Assembly: GCF_018860745.1 (NCBI RefSeq)
Contig: NZ_JAHKPY010000014.1
Coordinates: 248,001 to 312,000, forward strand
Source: Zobellia uliginosa
GTDB taxonomy: Bacteria > Bacteroidota > Bacteroidia > Flavobacteriales > Flavobacteriaceae
Length of the DNA: 64,000 nucleotides
Direction: 5' to 3'
The notes beneath the pieces were generated by a model. The model was not told the origin of the DNA. It did no database searches and saw only the letters and a list, made by a program, of their open reading frames with translations. The translations under genes were made by a program, and so were the position numbers. Shown piece after piece: positions 44,150-53,274 of the stretch; within the stretch, counting starts at the first letter, position 1, and the number at the start of each line of letters is the position of its first letter.

Positions 44150-45649
44150 TTAATTCTTTTTGAAAGAAGATAAACCATCTGCAACCTTTCGGTCATTGGC
44201 TAATCTTTGAACCTTATTCTGACCGCCCAATTTACCTATAGATTTCATATAGGCATTAAAACCGCCTTCAGTTATACTTGTTACTTTTAAAGTTTGAAGC
44301 ACCTTGCCTTCAATTAAGTCAAAATAATAGCTATTTTGCTTTTGTAATGAACTGTCTAAAATACCTATAAATTTATCCATATCTGTTGGTTGGTTTTCAA
44401 ACTCTACAAACCATTCATGATAAGGCAATTCATTTCCTTTTGGCGTAATTTGTGGTGCTACTGTAAATTCATTAATGCTTGCACCAGTTTCTTTAACAGC
44501 TAATTGCATGGCTTCTTCTACTTCCTTGGCAATTACATGTTCCCCAAAAGCTGATATAAAATGTTTGATACGTCCTGATACAATTACTTTATAAGGCCTT
44601 AAGGAAATAAACTGAACGGTATCTCCCAAGTTGTACGCCCACAGTCCGGCATCTGTAGAGATGATCATTACGTAGTTTACATTAAGCTCTACGTCCCTGA
44701 TTGTTAGGCGCTTTGGATTCTCATCAAAAAACTCATCCGCCTTCACAAATTCATAGAAAATTCCCGAATTCAATAAGAGAAGCATTCCATTATCTTTCTG
44801 GGAATCTTGATACGCAAAGAAGCCTTCACTCGCCGGAAATAGCTCTATACTATCTACTTTCCTACCAATTAACCCTTCAAATTTGGCGCGGTAAGGTTCA
44901 TAGTTCACTCCCCCGTAAATAAATAGTTGAAAATTCTTGAACAAATCACCAACCTTTTTGCCGGACCTATCTTCTAATTTTTCAAAATACATTTGTACCC
45001 AAGAGGGTATGCCTGCGATAACGGTCATGTCCTCATTCATAGTCTCATCAACGATGGTATTGACCTTGGTTTCCCAATCTTCAATACAATTGGTTTCCCA
45101 GCTTGGCAATCGATTTTTTTGTAAATAGTTTGGTACGTAATGGGCCGATATTCCTGAAAGACGACCCAGTTTGACGCCATTTTTTTCAGTCAACTCCGGA
45201 CTCCCTTGCAGAAAAATCATCCGACCGGTTACAAAATCCGCATTTCCCGTTTCATCAATGTAATTTAAAATAGCATTCCGCGATGCGTTTACCTGGTGTT
45301 TTATAGAAGTGTCGGTAATTGGAATGTACTTTGCCCCAGAGGTTGTTCCAGAAGTTTTTGCAAAATAAATTGGCTTTCCTGGCCAAAGAATATCTTCTTT
45401 TCCTGCAACCACTTCTTCCACATATGGTTTCAAAGCTTCATAGTCTCTAATAGGGACTCTTTTTATAAAATCCTCATGAGATTGTATCTTTTTAAACTCG
45501 TGATCCTTCCCAAATTTTGTAGTGCTAGCTTTTTCAATTAGTTGTAAAAATACCTTATCCTGCGCAACTATGGGATTATCTCTCCATTTTGCAGTTTGTT
45601 TCGCAATACGTTTCGCAAATATTTTGGCTGCTAGTGATTTGATTGACAT
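44150..45649 (-). CDS. GH3 auxin-responsive promoter family protein
   Basis: A 499-residue member of the GH3 superfamily of ANL adenylating enzymes, which in plants conjugate amino acids to acyl acids; bacterial members are uncharacterised. The ATP-binding motif FAKTSGTTSGAKYIP is near residue 95, IYGGVNYEPYRAKFEGL near 243, and LFPASEGFFAYQD near 271 (the adenine-binding acidic motif). The C-terminal GRIKHFISAFGEHV near 360 is also family-typical. It stands alone between the polysaccharide locus and an M23 peptidase. Confidence 0.9.
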   Translation of the reverse strand: MSIKSLAAKIFAKRIAKQTAKWRDNPIVAQDKVFLQLIEKASTTKFGKDHEFKKIQSHEDFIKRVPIRDYEALKPYVEEVVAGKEDILWPGKPIYFAKTSGTTSGAKYIPITDTSIKHQVNASRNAILNYIDETGNADFVTGRMIFLQGSPELTEKNGVKLGRLSGISAHYVPNYLQKNRLPSWETNCIEDWETKVNTIVDETMNEDMTVIAGIPSWVQMYFEKLEDRSGKKVGDLFKNFQLFIYGGVNYEPYRAKFEGLIGRKVDSIELFPASEGFFAYQDSQKDNGMLLLLNSGIFYEFVKADEFFDENPKRLTIRDVELNVNYVMIISTDAGLWAYNLGDTVQFISLRPYKVIVSGRIKHFISAFGEHVIAKEVEEAMQLAVKETGASINEFTVAPQITPKGNELPYHEWFVEFENQPTDMDKFIGILDSSLQKQNSYYFDLIEGKVLQTLKVTSITEGGFNAYMKSIGKLGGQNKVQRLANDRKVADGLSSFKKN

Positions 45650-45720
45650 AGAAAAATCAGATATCGGTTTAAAGTAAGAGTGTGATTTCCATTTTTGAAA
45701 TCAGTAATTGAATATGCCGG

Positions 45721-46587
45721 TTAAAAGTCAATATAGTCCAACGGGTTTACGGCATTTCCATTACTCCACAGCTCAAAGTGGAGGTGAGGCCCGGTTGTAA
45801 ATTCGCCAGTATTCCCAACTGATGCAATTACTTCGCCAGCCCTTACCACGTCACCCTGTTTTTTGTTCAGTGATCCATTGTGTTTATAAACGCTCAACAG
45901 CCCATCTTTGTGTTCAAGAATAATTACATATCCTGTATCTGCAGTCCATTCAGAAAAGATAACAGTACCATTGGCAACTGCCTTTATAGGCGTGTCTTTA
46001 GGCGCTGTGACATCTACCGCATAATGCCTGTTATCTGCATCGTAACTATTGGATATTTCACCGTTCAATGGAGGAAAAAGCTCAATTTCTGCAGCTGTGG
46101 CACTTCTTTCAAAAAGATTGTATTTATCCTCTAAAGCAACCTCAGCCCTCAGGAGTGAGTCTTCTTTTGTAGGCGTTAAGTCCACACTAGAAGGGTCTAT
46201 TTTAAACTGCTCTCTCAGTGAATCAAGATTTATCTCTTGAGACGCTACATCACCGCGCAGCACCATTCGTATGCTCTCTAAATACTTATTGGTATTATTT
46301 AAGGAAGCCACCAATGAATCGGTCTTGTAGGTGAGGTCTGTTGCTTGCTTTTTGAGTTTTGTACTGGAATAACCGGGTATATATTCACGCAAAGGGGTAA
46401 AAGCAATAAGTAATGTTGTTAAAGCAATAAGTCCAATAATGCAAAATGAGCCGGTAACAAAAACATTAAGGCGGCTTAACTTAAAAGAGATTTTCTCTTC
46501 AAAAGTAGATTCATTAAGAATAACCAAACGATACTTGTGAAGCAGTTTGCGTTTAATTTCCTTTCTTTTTTTGACTTTTTTCGCCAT
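45721..46587 (-). CDS. M23-family metallopeptidase (LytM-type), membrane-anchored
   Basis: Probable peptidoglycan endopeptidase or regulator. A basic cytoplasmic N terminus is followed by one membrane helix (about residues 36-58), a coiled-coil stalk and the C-terminal M23 domain (about 175-285). The zinc ligands look intact: HYAVDV (His and Asp), HNGS, and GPHLHFELW. It should act in the periplasm on crosslinks during growth or division. The promoter -7 box lies only four bases before the ATG, so the mRNA may be leaderless. Confidence 0.88.
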   Translation of the reverse strand: MAKKVKKRKEIKRKLLHKYRLVILNESTFEEKISFKLSRLNVFVTGSFCIIGLIALTTLLIAFTPLREYIPGYSSTKLKKQATDLTYKTDSLVASLNNTNKYLESIRMVLRGDVASQEINLDSLREQFKIDPSSVDLTPTKEDSLLRAEVALEDKYNLFERSATAAEIELFPPLNGEISNSYDADNRHYAVDVTAPKDTPIKAVANGTVIFSEWTADTGYVIILEHKDGLLSVYKHNGSLNKKQGDVVRAGEVIASVGNTGEFTTGPHLHFELWSNGNAVNPLDYIDF

Positions 46588-46591
46588 GCAG

Positions 46592-46599
46592 CAAATATA
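46592..46599 (-). promoter_or_regulatory. Promoter -7 box abutting the M23 peptidase start (TATATTTG)
   Basis: TATATTTG followed by CTGC and then the ATG. With transcription starting a few bases after the box, the start codon would be at or within a base or two of the mRNA 5' end. Confidence 0.5.
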
Positions 46600-46753
46600 A
46601 TGGATGGAATCGGATTCTTATGCCGATGTTCTAAATTAATGATTCTTGCAAATACCATGGTAGTGCAATCACAACATTTAAGAAAAGCAGCCAAAATCTG
46701 TTAAAATAATTAGCTTGCATTTACATTTAAGGTTAATCAAGTTACTTTTTTGT

Positions 46754-46761
46754 TATCTTTG
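46754..46761 (+). promoter_or_regulatory. Promoter -7 box of tatA (TATCTTTG)
   Basis: TATCTTTG fits TAnnTTTG and lies 22 bases before the tatA ATG. The region is shared with the divergent M23 gene. Confidence 0.55.
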
Positions 46762-46783
46762 AATCTGTTCAAAAAATGAAAAT

Positions 46784-46966
46784 ATGACAACTTTACAGAT
46801 ATTTTTAGCGATAGGGCCATGGCAAATTGGAATCGTAGTTTTGGTGGTTCTTTTATTGTTCGGAGGAAAAAAGATTCCCGAATTGATGCGTGGACTTGGA
46901 AGTGGTATCAAAGAATTTAAGGATGCCTCTAAAGAAGACGATACATTAGAAGAGAAAAAGGATTAA
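46784..46966 (+). CDS. tatA: Twin-arginine translocase subunit TatA/TatE
   Basis: A 60-residue TatA. It has an N-terminal membrane helix (about residues 8-24), then the hinge [21 protein letters not shown] that opens the amphipathic helix, and an acidic/basic tail. TatA oligomers form the pore for folded proteins with twin-arginine signals. No tatC is adjacent, which is usual in this phylum. It has its own promoter and terminator. Confidence 0.93.
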   Translation: MTTLQIFLAIGPWQIGIVVLVVLLLFGGKKIPELMRGLGSGIKEFKDASKEDDTLEEKKD

Positions 46967-46992
46967 GTTTTTTTCTAGCTTTTATAATCTAT

Positions 46993-47024
46993 AACCCTTT
47001 GACTTTCATCAAAGGGTTTTTTAT
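46993..47024 (+). terminator. Intrinsic terminator of tatA
   Basis: The arms AACCCTTTGA and TCAAAGGGTT pair perfectly with a six-base loop and are followed by TTTTTATT. Confidence 0.85.
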
Positions 47025-47330
47025 TCTTCAAAATAATACTTTTTGGTATATTCTATTTGTCGGACATATCGTACAGATTGTTCTTCGCCTGAGACTCAAA
47101 TTCCTTGGGCATAATTACGCTAACATCATTCTTCTCGGTATTCACTTCTATAAACCCGTATTTCACAACAAAAAGCATTAGTTACGTAACCTTCACCCGA
47201 AATTTACGTTATCAAAAGAATAGTATTAAGGTATAATACAGTGCTATTATTTGCTGATGCACGTCAATTCTCTTTTAAAAACCACTATCCAAACTTCTAA
47301 AAATCTGTCGATTTTTTAAACATCCCAATC
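47025..47330. other. Intergenic region with a possible small minus-strand ORF
   Basis: A 306-base gap between tatA and the OmpA-family gene. A 41-codon frame on the minus strand at 47053-47178 (start MLFVVKYGF, end DMSDK) has gene-like, E/K/N-rich composition but no recognised family and no promoter box. The promoter of the downstream gene must lie here; only a near match (TATTATTTGC near 47245) is visible. Confidence 0.4.
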
Positions 47331-49979
47331 ATGAAAAAACTAATAACCGCCTTTATTTTTCTTTTGTCCCTAGGTAGTTTTGCCCAAGACTTTGAAAATA
47401 TAGACTCAGAAGAAATTGTAAATTCTACAGAGACTGAAACTGAAACGGTCAGCTTTAGCCCAGTTGCAGCTGAAACCTTTTCAATAAACGAAACTTTTGA
47501 AGAGGCCGCTGACAGGCTTGAAATTCCGCATAGAACTTTTAGTGGTCTTACGGGTACGGAAAATGGTTACTATATCATATCGGGTGTTTTCAGTAAAGAG
47601 AAAACATTAAATAAAGCTCTTAAGAAACTAAGCAAAAAAGGCTTTGACTCTGCAGGCTATATCTTCAACCCGCAAAATGATTTAAACTATGTGTATTTAG
47701 CATATTATCCATTTGGTTTGGAAGCGGTAGATGCTTGCGCTTCAAATCTAGATGATCGTTATACAGATGATAAATGGATATTAGAGATTGAGGATAGTGT
47801 TGCAATAGGGGGAGAGGAAGTTGATTTAAACGAGGAGGCCGAGTCTATACAAAATGGTATAGCACCATTGGAAGCCGTAACGGAAAATTCTGGGGTTTCG
47901 GAACTTTCAACAATAGAAAAAGAAGTAGAGGTGTTGGAAGCTACACAAACAGAACCTGCTATTCCAACTGTGGCAGCTGCCATTCCTGAAACTGAAATAG
48001 AGACTGAAATAGAGACTGAATTGGAAACAGAGTTGGAGACAAAAACACCAATTACCACAATCTCTGAAACTGCTAACAAAACAAAACTACTACAGCGCGC
48101 TGATCATTATTTTGATAAAATGTGGTACTCAGAGGCTGCCGACCTTTATGAACAGGCATTAGAAAAAGGAGGCAAGAACCGCTCTAGAGACGTCATTCAA
48201 AAAACTGCCGATGCTTACTACTTCAACACAAATATGGAAAAAGCATATGAGTGGTATAATGTTCTTTACGACAACTACGGGAAAGAGATGTCTTCAGAGA
48301 ACATATTCAAATATGCTCATTCTTTGAAAGGCACGGGTAAGTACGCAAGATCAAAACGTCTTATGCGTCTTTACAATAAGAAAATGAAAGATGCACCTGC
48401 AGGCGAATTGGCAAGTAACGTCCAAGAGAGCGAAAGTGCGTTGGACAATATTCTTAATTCTAAGAAAGATTATGAAATAAAGAACTTGGCTGTAAACACA
48501 GAATATTCTGATTTCGCTCCCATGTTTTTAGATTCTAATCAAGTTGTATTTTCATCTGCAAAGGATTCTTCATTTTTTAGTACCAGACGGTATAAATGGA
48601 ATGATCAACCTTATCTAGATTTGTATGTTGCGAAAGTAAACGAAGAATCTGATGACCTTAAAAATGCACTTAAATTTTCTAAAAAGATAAACACGAAATA
48701 CCATGAAGCATCGGTAACTTTTTCACCGGATAATAGCACCATGTATTTTACGCGTAACAATTACGGGAAAAAATTAAAGAGAGATGATAAAGGTGTTAAT
48801 CACCTTAAGATTTATAAATCTACCAAAGTAGATACGGAATGGACGGAAGCTGTTGAAGTACCTTTTAATAGTGATAACTATTCTACAGGTCACCCAGCTT
48901 TGAGCCCAGACGGAAAACAATTATACTTTGTTTCTGATATGCCAGGCAGTCTAGGTAAAACAGATATTTTTGTTGTGGATGTTATGGAAGACGGTGGTTT
49001 TACAGCACCTAGAAACCTGGGGCCAACTATCAACACGGAACAACGTGAAATGTTTCCTTTCTTTAATGGAACTAAAATGTATTTTTCATCTGACGGATTT
49101 TCCGGTCTAGGCGGTCTGGATGTTTATGAAAGTACTTTTGATGAAGAAGAAGGGTTTGCAGAAGTTAAAAACCTGGGTCAACCAGTTAATAGCAATAAAG
49201 ACGATTTTTCATATATCGTTAATGAAGAGAACCAACAAGGTTACTTTGCTTCTAACAGAGAAGGTGGTAAGGGTGATGATGATATTTACTCTTTTAAGCG
49301 TTTAATTGTAGAAGAAATTCCTGAAAACAATAATGCTATTGCGGGTGTAGTTACTGAAATGGTAACTGGTGATATCATGCCACAAACTTTAGTTCAGCTT
49401 TTAGACGAAAACGGCATTAAGCTTAAAGAGATGGCTAGCGAAGATGACGGAAGCTTTATTTTCGAAGATTTAAACGATTCTACTCAATACACTTTAAAAA
49501 CTGTTCAAGAGAAATTTGTAGACAATGAAAGGTTAGTAACGACTACTGTTAATGATACTATTAAAGTTGATATTGCCATGAAGCGCCTTGAAGAAATGAT
49601 CGCTATTGAAGATGGCATCAAGAAAATCAAGACTGAAATGATTTACTTCAACTTTGACAAATCTTACATTAGGCCTGACGCAGCCAAGGAGTTGGATAAG
49701 CTAGTTAGTGTTATGAAAGAATTCCCAACTATTGTAATCAAAGTTGAATCACATACGGATTCACGTGGAACCAAGGCTTATAACGAGTACTTATCCGATA
49801 AGAGAGCGAAATCTACCAGAGACTACATTATATCTCAAGGTATTGATGCTAGCCGTATAGAAAGTGCTACTGGTTACGGAGAAAATAGATTGTTAAATGA
49901 TTGTGATGGATCATCACCTTGTTCTGAAGCTGATCACTTGTTAAACAGAAGATCAGAGTTCATTATTCTAAATATGTAA
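47331..49979 (+). CDS. PorE-like OmpA-family protein with SPOR-like, TPR and PD40 regions
   Basis: A secreted envelope protein of 882 residues. The order is a signal peptide ending FAQ, a SPOR-like domain (about 70-150, GYYIISGVFSKEK), an acidic Glu/Thr-rich linker (about 155-245), TPR-like helices (about 253-340) and WD40/PD40 beta-propeller repeats (about 385-655). A carboxypeptidase-regulatory-like domain (about 670-745) and a C-terminal OmpA domain follow (about 770-880), with NFDKSYIRPDA and ESHTDSRG for peptidoglycan binding. The TPR-PD40-CRD-OmpA layout is that of PorE of the type IX secretion/gliding system. The usual PorP/SprF neighbour is absent. Confidence 0.85.
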   Translation: MKKLITAFIFLLSLGSFAQDFENIDSEEIVNSTETETETVSFSPVAAETFSINETFEEAADRLEIPHRTFSGLTGTENGYYIISGVFSKEKTLNKALKKLSKKGFDSAGYIFNPQNDLNYVYLAYYPFGLEAVDACASNLDDRYTDDKWILEIEDSVAIGGEEVDLNEEAESIQNGIAPLEAVTENSGVSELSTIEKEVEVLEATQTEPAIPTVAAAIPETEIETEIETELETELETKTPITTISETANKTKLLQRADHYFDKMWYSEAADLYEQALEKGGKNRSRDVIQKTADAYYFNTNMEKAYEWYNVLYDNYGKEMSSENIFKYAHSLKGTGKYARSKRLMRLYNKKMKDAPAGELASNVQESESALDNILNSKKDYEIKNLAVNTEYSDFAPMFLDSNQVVFSSAKDSSFFSTRRYKWNDQPYLDLYVAKVNEESDDLKNALKFSKKINTKYHEASVTFSPDNSTMYFTRNNYGKKLKRDDKGVNHLKIYKSTKVDTEWTEAVEVPFNSDNYSTGHPALSPDGKQLYFVSDMPGSLGKTDIFVVDVMEDGGFTAPRNLGPTINTEQREMFPFFNGTKMYFSSDGFSGLGGLDVYESTFDEEEGFAEVKNLGQPVNSNKDDFSYIVNEENQQGYFASNREGGKGDDDIYSFKRLIVEEIPENNNAIAGVVTEMVTGDIMPQTLVQLLDENGIKLKEMASEDDGSFIFEDLNDSTQYTLKTVQEKFVDNERLVTTTVNDTIKVDIAMKRLEEMIAIEDGIKKIKTEMIYFNFDKSYIRPDAAKELDKLVSVMKEFPTIVIKVESHTDSRGTKAYNEYLSDKRAKSTRDYIISQGIDASRIESATGYGENRLLNDCDGSSPCSEADHLLNRRSEFIILNM
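47988..48042 (+). repeat. In-frame degenerate 12-base repeats (Glu-Thr linker)
   Basis: The unit GAAATAGAGACT occurs twice in tandem, followed by diverged GAATTGGAAACA and GAGTTGGAGACA units, encoding alternating ETEIE/ETELE residues. Such tracts can expand or contract without breaking the frame. Confidence 0.7.
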
Positions 49980-50000
49980 ACACAAAAAAAGTTCATTTAC

Positions 50001-50033
50001 AAAACCGCTGCATATAACGCAGCGGTTTTTTTA
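50001..50033 (+). terminator. Intrinsic terminator of the OmpA-family gene
   Basis: AAAACCGCTGC and GCAGCGGTTTT pair perfectly around a seven-base loop, followed by TTTTATTTT. Confidence 0.9.
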
Positions 50034-50412
50034 TTTTAATTAAGTAACATCTGTATGAAATTTTACAGTAAACAAAAGAGTAGGGGTAAGCATGTTCCTA
50101 AAATAACAATCACTTTAGAACACATATTTGGCTCTATTGTTAAAATGATATCTGCTGAAGCAAGGAATACGTTATAGAGCAACCTAATGTAATAGAATTA
50201 GAATTAATGGTTGAAGCCTCTATTAAACAAGTGCCAAGGGTTACTTTAAATGAATTATTCTTACGTAGTGTTCAATAATTGCTCTCTAAGAATTTTCAAG
50301 ACATGTTTTAAGGCCTATTGCAGAACTCTTCTCCTATATTCCATGCAAATCCCTGTTGCCTTAACAAACAAGGGTCTTATCAACTTAAAATCCACCCACT
50401 TATACGCCTTGG
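50034..50412. other. Intergenic region with a split small reading frame
   Basis: Between two terminators. A 40-codon plus-strand frame from the ATG at 50055 (MKFYSKQK... ending at 50177) is followed, in another frame, by about 38 open codons ending at 50278 (...VPRVTLNELFLRSVQ). Together they look like a small gene broken by one frameshift near 50160. No family is recognised and no other feature is seen. Confidence 0.35.
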
Positions 50413-50451
50413 GTAAAATAAAACCGCCAACCTTAAAAAGATGGGCGGTTT
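50413..50451 (-). terminator. Intrinsic terminator of the DUF4837 gene
   Basis: On the minus strand AAACCGCC and GGCGGTTT pair around a 15-base loop and are followed by TATTTTAC. It lies 20 bases after the stop. Confidence 0.8.
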
Positions 50452-50470
50452 AACTATACTATTGAATACC

Positions 50471-51472
50471 TTACTTCTTATCCACCTTGGCATCTAATCG
50501 CAAAGTTTTCAATATTGCTTCCAACTCAAAAAGGTCATCTCTTTTTTCTGTAGCAGGAGCAAATACGAACCCTTCTAACACCAGCTTTCTATTGTTCTTC
50601 TTATCATTTAAAATATAGGTAAGAAACGGACCGGCCATAGGATAATTTTTTATATCCCAAAGCCCTCTTACCTCAACCCCCTTAAGCCCGGCAATTTCTA
50701 CAGGATAAATATAAGGAGCAAATGCAGGTTCGGTACGCATATGCGTTATTTTACCAATAGCATCAGGACCTGGAATATATTTAGCTCCTACGGAATCGCG
50801 CATTGCTACTATGTCTTTCACCAATGTAGATTGGTTATTAAAACTATCCCCAGGCATATCATAAACAATTACATTAGCTGTTCCTTTTTGTATTTCGCGG
50901 TCTATCCAGACAAAATTATCTTCTTGCTTGCCCACTTTATATATGGAAGGAATTTTTAATGAAATTCCAAACTTCTCTTGTAGTACCGTTTCCTTATTCA
51001 ATGAGCGATTGAAACGTTTCTGTGCCGCTTCGATCTCCATATTCTTAAAAGCGGTGATTATTTCATCTGCTTTGGCCTCTATATTTTGAATTACCTCAGC
51101 TTTAGTTGTACCTTTTATAACCCCTACACGTTGCGGAGAAGCATACATATTGGTTTTTATGTGAGCAAGGTTTAAAGAATCTATTCCAACATACAGAATA
51201 GACCGGGTATTTCTAATAGAGCCGGTAAAAAACTTAGGTGCCAACTGATCTATAGAGAATAAAGGTTCATCCATAGGCATACCAACGACAGGTGCGGCAA
51301 AATGACTTCTTATACTATCACCAACACTACCTTTCCAAAGTTCATTATCAATAACCACTACCATAGAATTTATTGCTCCAATAGAAGAGGGGCGGTAGGT
51401 ATGATTCTTAGAATCCTTACACGATAAAAATACTAGGGAGAAGAGTAAAATTAGAGTTCCAGCTTGTTTCAT
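50471..51472 (-). CDS. DUF4837 family lipoprotein
   Basis: A protein of 333 residues with a lipoprotein signal (hydrophobic core, then FLSC followed by KDS). The body matches DUF4837 as I know it from Bacteroidota: SSIGAINSMVVVIDNELW near residue 30, an F-rich middle and a C-terminal EVRGLWDIKNYPMAGPF segment near 270. The function is unknown; it is likely held in an envelope membrane. It follows the MltD-like gene by 12 bases and probably shares its transcript. Confidence 0.82.
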   Translation of the reverse strand: MKQAGTLILLFSLVFLSCKDSKNHTYRPSSIGAINSMVVVIDNELWKGSVGDSIRSHFAAPVVGMPMDEPLFSIDQLAPKFFTGSIRNTRSILYVGIDSLNLAHIKTNMYASPQRVGVIKGTTKAEVIQNIEAKADEIITAFKNMEIEAAQKRFNRSLNKETVLQEKFGISLKIPSIYKVGKQEDNFVWIDREIQKGTANVIVYDMPGDSFNNQSTLVKDIVAMRDSVGAKYIPGPDAIGKITHMRTEPAFAPYIYPVEIAGLKGVEVRGLWDIKNYPMAGPFLTYILNDKKNNRKLVLEGFVFAPATEKRDDLFELEAILKTLRLDAKVDKK

Positions 51473-51484
51473 TTTGGTATAGAT

Positions 51485-53128
51485 TTACGATGAACATTCG
51501 CACAACTTTAGTTTTGTGCCCGGTTTTAGATTCTTACCACTAATACCGTTCCATTGTCGTAAATTTTCAACAGAAATTCCTGGATATTTTCTAGAGATGG
51601 TCCAAAGAGAATCTCCACTTCGCACAGTATGGGTCTTTGTACCCGGTGGGAAGCTTTTTGATACAGTAGATTTTCTTGTAGATGCAACGGCAGCACCAGG
51701 TGTTTTCCTTGGGAAAATAGTCAATCGTTGGCCTATTCTTAAATTGTTACTGCGCAAACCGTTCCATTGTTTCAATTGGCTTACACGCACACCGTATCTT
51801 TCTGCGATTTTCCCCAGAAAATCACCATTACGAACTTTATACCTAATTCTATTCTGTTCAGACTGTTTTACCAATTGTGGTAAAGGGCCCTCTTTGCTTT
51901 CTATCTCTTTTTTTACATGATCATAGATAGCACCTTCATTATGAACAAAGCTTCCAATAGCATGCTTTGGTAAGCGTAAAGCGTTATTTTTCCCGTCTAT
52001 AAAAGGTATTACGTAAAGTTTATAGGATGGGTTTAAAACTTTTAATTCTTCTTTACTAACGCCCGTTAACTCGGAAACCTGATCAAAAGTTATGAGACCT
52101 TTAACATGTACCGTGTCCGTTTCAAAATAAGGTCTTTCTATCTTTTTTCCTCTTAAACCATGTTCCTCGGCATATTCAAAAAGATACATGGTAGCCAAAA
52201 ATGCTGGAACATACCCCGCCGTTTCCCTTGGTAAGTAACGACGAATATTCCAATAGTTTTTATATCCTCCCGATCTTCTTATAGCCTTGTTTACGTTACC
52301 GGGACCAGAATTATAAGCTGCAAGCGCCAAATCCCAGTCGCCATAAATATCATATAGCTTCGCTAAAAACTGACAAGCGGCAACAGTAGATTTTAAAGGG
52401 TCTCTACGCTCATCAACATAGCTACTTACATTTAGCTTGTATTGTTTTCCCGTAGGATACATAAATTGCCAAAGCCCTGTTGCTCCTACTTGAGATCGGG
52501 CGCGAGGGTTCAGTGCGGATTCTACAATAGAAAGATATTTCATTTCTAAAGGAATATCATAATTGTCCAATTCCTGCTCAAAAAGCGGGAAATAGAATTG
52601 GCTTGTTGTTAACATACGCTCCATCAGATCTCTTTTTCTAAAAAGAAACGATTTGATCACGTTCTCCAAGGATGGATTGTAAGCTATGTTGAAGGGTGTT
52701 TTTTGATTTAACCTTTCTAAACGTGCTTTTAGTGTATCCGTAGGAAGTGAAGTAGGATAGGTTTTATCATAATCCAACTGCTCCACTTCACGAAACATCT
52801 CATCAGAAAGGGAAGCATTAGCATACAGCTCCTTCATCCAAAGACTATCATATTTAGCAGCTTCCGGCAAATCTTTAAGCTTTACCGTTAAGTCTATACT
52901 GTCTTTTTTAAGGGAAATAGGGCTATCATTGATACTAGCACTATCAAGAGCCATTTGCTCCATTTGCTCAATACCTTTCAAATCCATCGCCAACGTATCC
53001 GCGACAATCTCTTCTATTAGGTTTGGAGAACCTGCAACAGAATCTTTTTCTTGTTCCTGGGCCACCAAAGGCAAGGCCAGAACAAGACTTGAAAATATCG
53101 TGAGGAAACGTTTTCTATTATTTATCAT
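51485..53128 (-). CDS. mltD: Lytic murein transglycosylase with two LysM domains (MltD-like)
   Basis: Cleaves the glycan backbone of peptidoglycan in the periplasm. A signal peptide is followed by a spacer rich in DSxx residues, the SLT domain (about residues 195-310) with catalytic Glu in IVESALNPRARS, GATGLWQFM and ALAAYNSGPGNV, and two LysM repeats at about 410-455 and 495-545 (YKVRNGDFLGKIAERYG and HTVRSGDSLWTISRKYP) joined by a basic linker. This is the MltD architecture. A family 1 SLT fold and normal length support an active enzyme. Confidence 0.9.
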   Translation of the reverse strand: MINNRKRFLTIFSSLVLALPLVAQEQEKDSVAGSPNLIEEIVADTLAMDLKGIEQMEQMALDSASINDSPISLKKDSIDLTVKLKDLPEAAKYDSLWMKELYANASLSDEMFREVEQLDYDKTYPTSLPTDTLKARLERLNQKTPFNIAYNPSLENVIKSFLFRKRDLMERMLTTSQFYFPLFEQELDNYDIPLEMKYLSIVESALNPRARSQVGATGLWQFMYPTGKQYKLNVSSYVDERRDPLKSTVAACQFLAKLYDIYGDWDLALAAYNSGPGNVNKAIRRSGGYKNYWNIRRYLPRETAGYVPAFLATMYLFEYAEEHGLRGKKIERPYFETDTVHVKGLITFDQVSELTGVSKEELKVLNPSYKLYVIPFIDGKNNALRLPKHAIGSFVHNEGAIYDHVKKEIESKEGPLPQLVKQSEQNRIRYKVRNGDFLGKIAERYGVRVSQLKQWNGLRSNNLRIGQRLTIFPRKTPGAAVASTRKSTVSKSFPPGTKTHTVRSGDSLWTISRKYPGISVENLRQWNGISGKNLKPGTKLKLCECSS

Positions 53129-53274
53129 TTAAACTGCTTATATAGCGGAGCGAATAGCTTTTTATTAATATAGGGTTACAGCGAACTGTAACCCTACTAA
53201 AATCGTACTTTTTTCTGAAAAAATAAAATTTTATTCGATTAAACATAACGTTCCGTTTATCGATAACGCCTTTG

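Noticed and set aside
46999-47181. 60-codon plus-strand reading frame after tatA
   Set aside because: It starts inside the tatA terminator hairpin and has no recognisable features.
47759-48079. Antisense frame rich in Ser/Val inside the OmpA-family gene
   Set aside because: It is the complement of the Glu-Thr repeat linker; the repetitive protein is an artefact of that tract.
50250-50453. 67-codon plus-strand reading frame
   Set aside because: It ends inside the terminator of the DUF4837 gene and lacks a promoter or known family.
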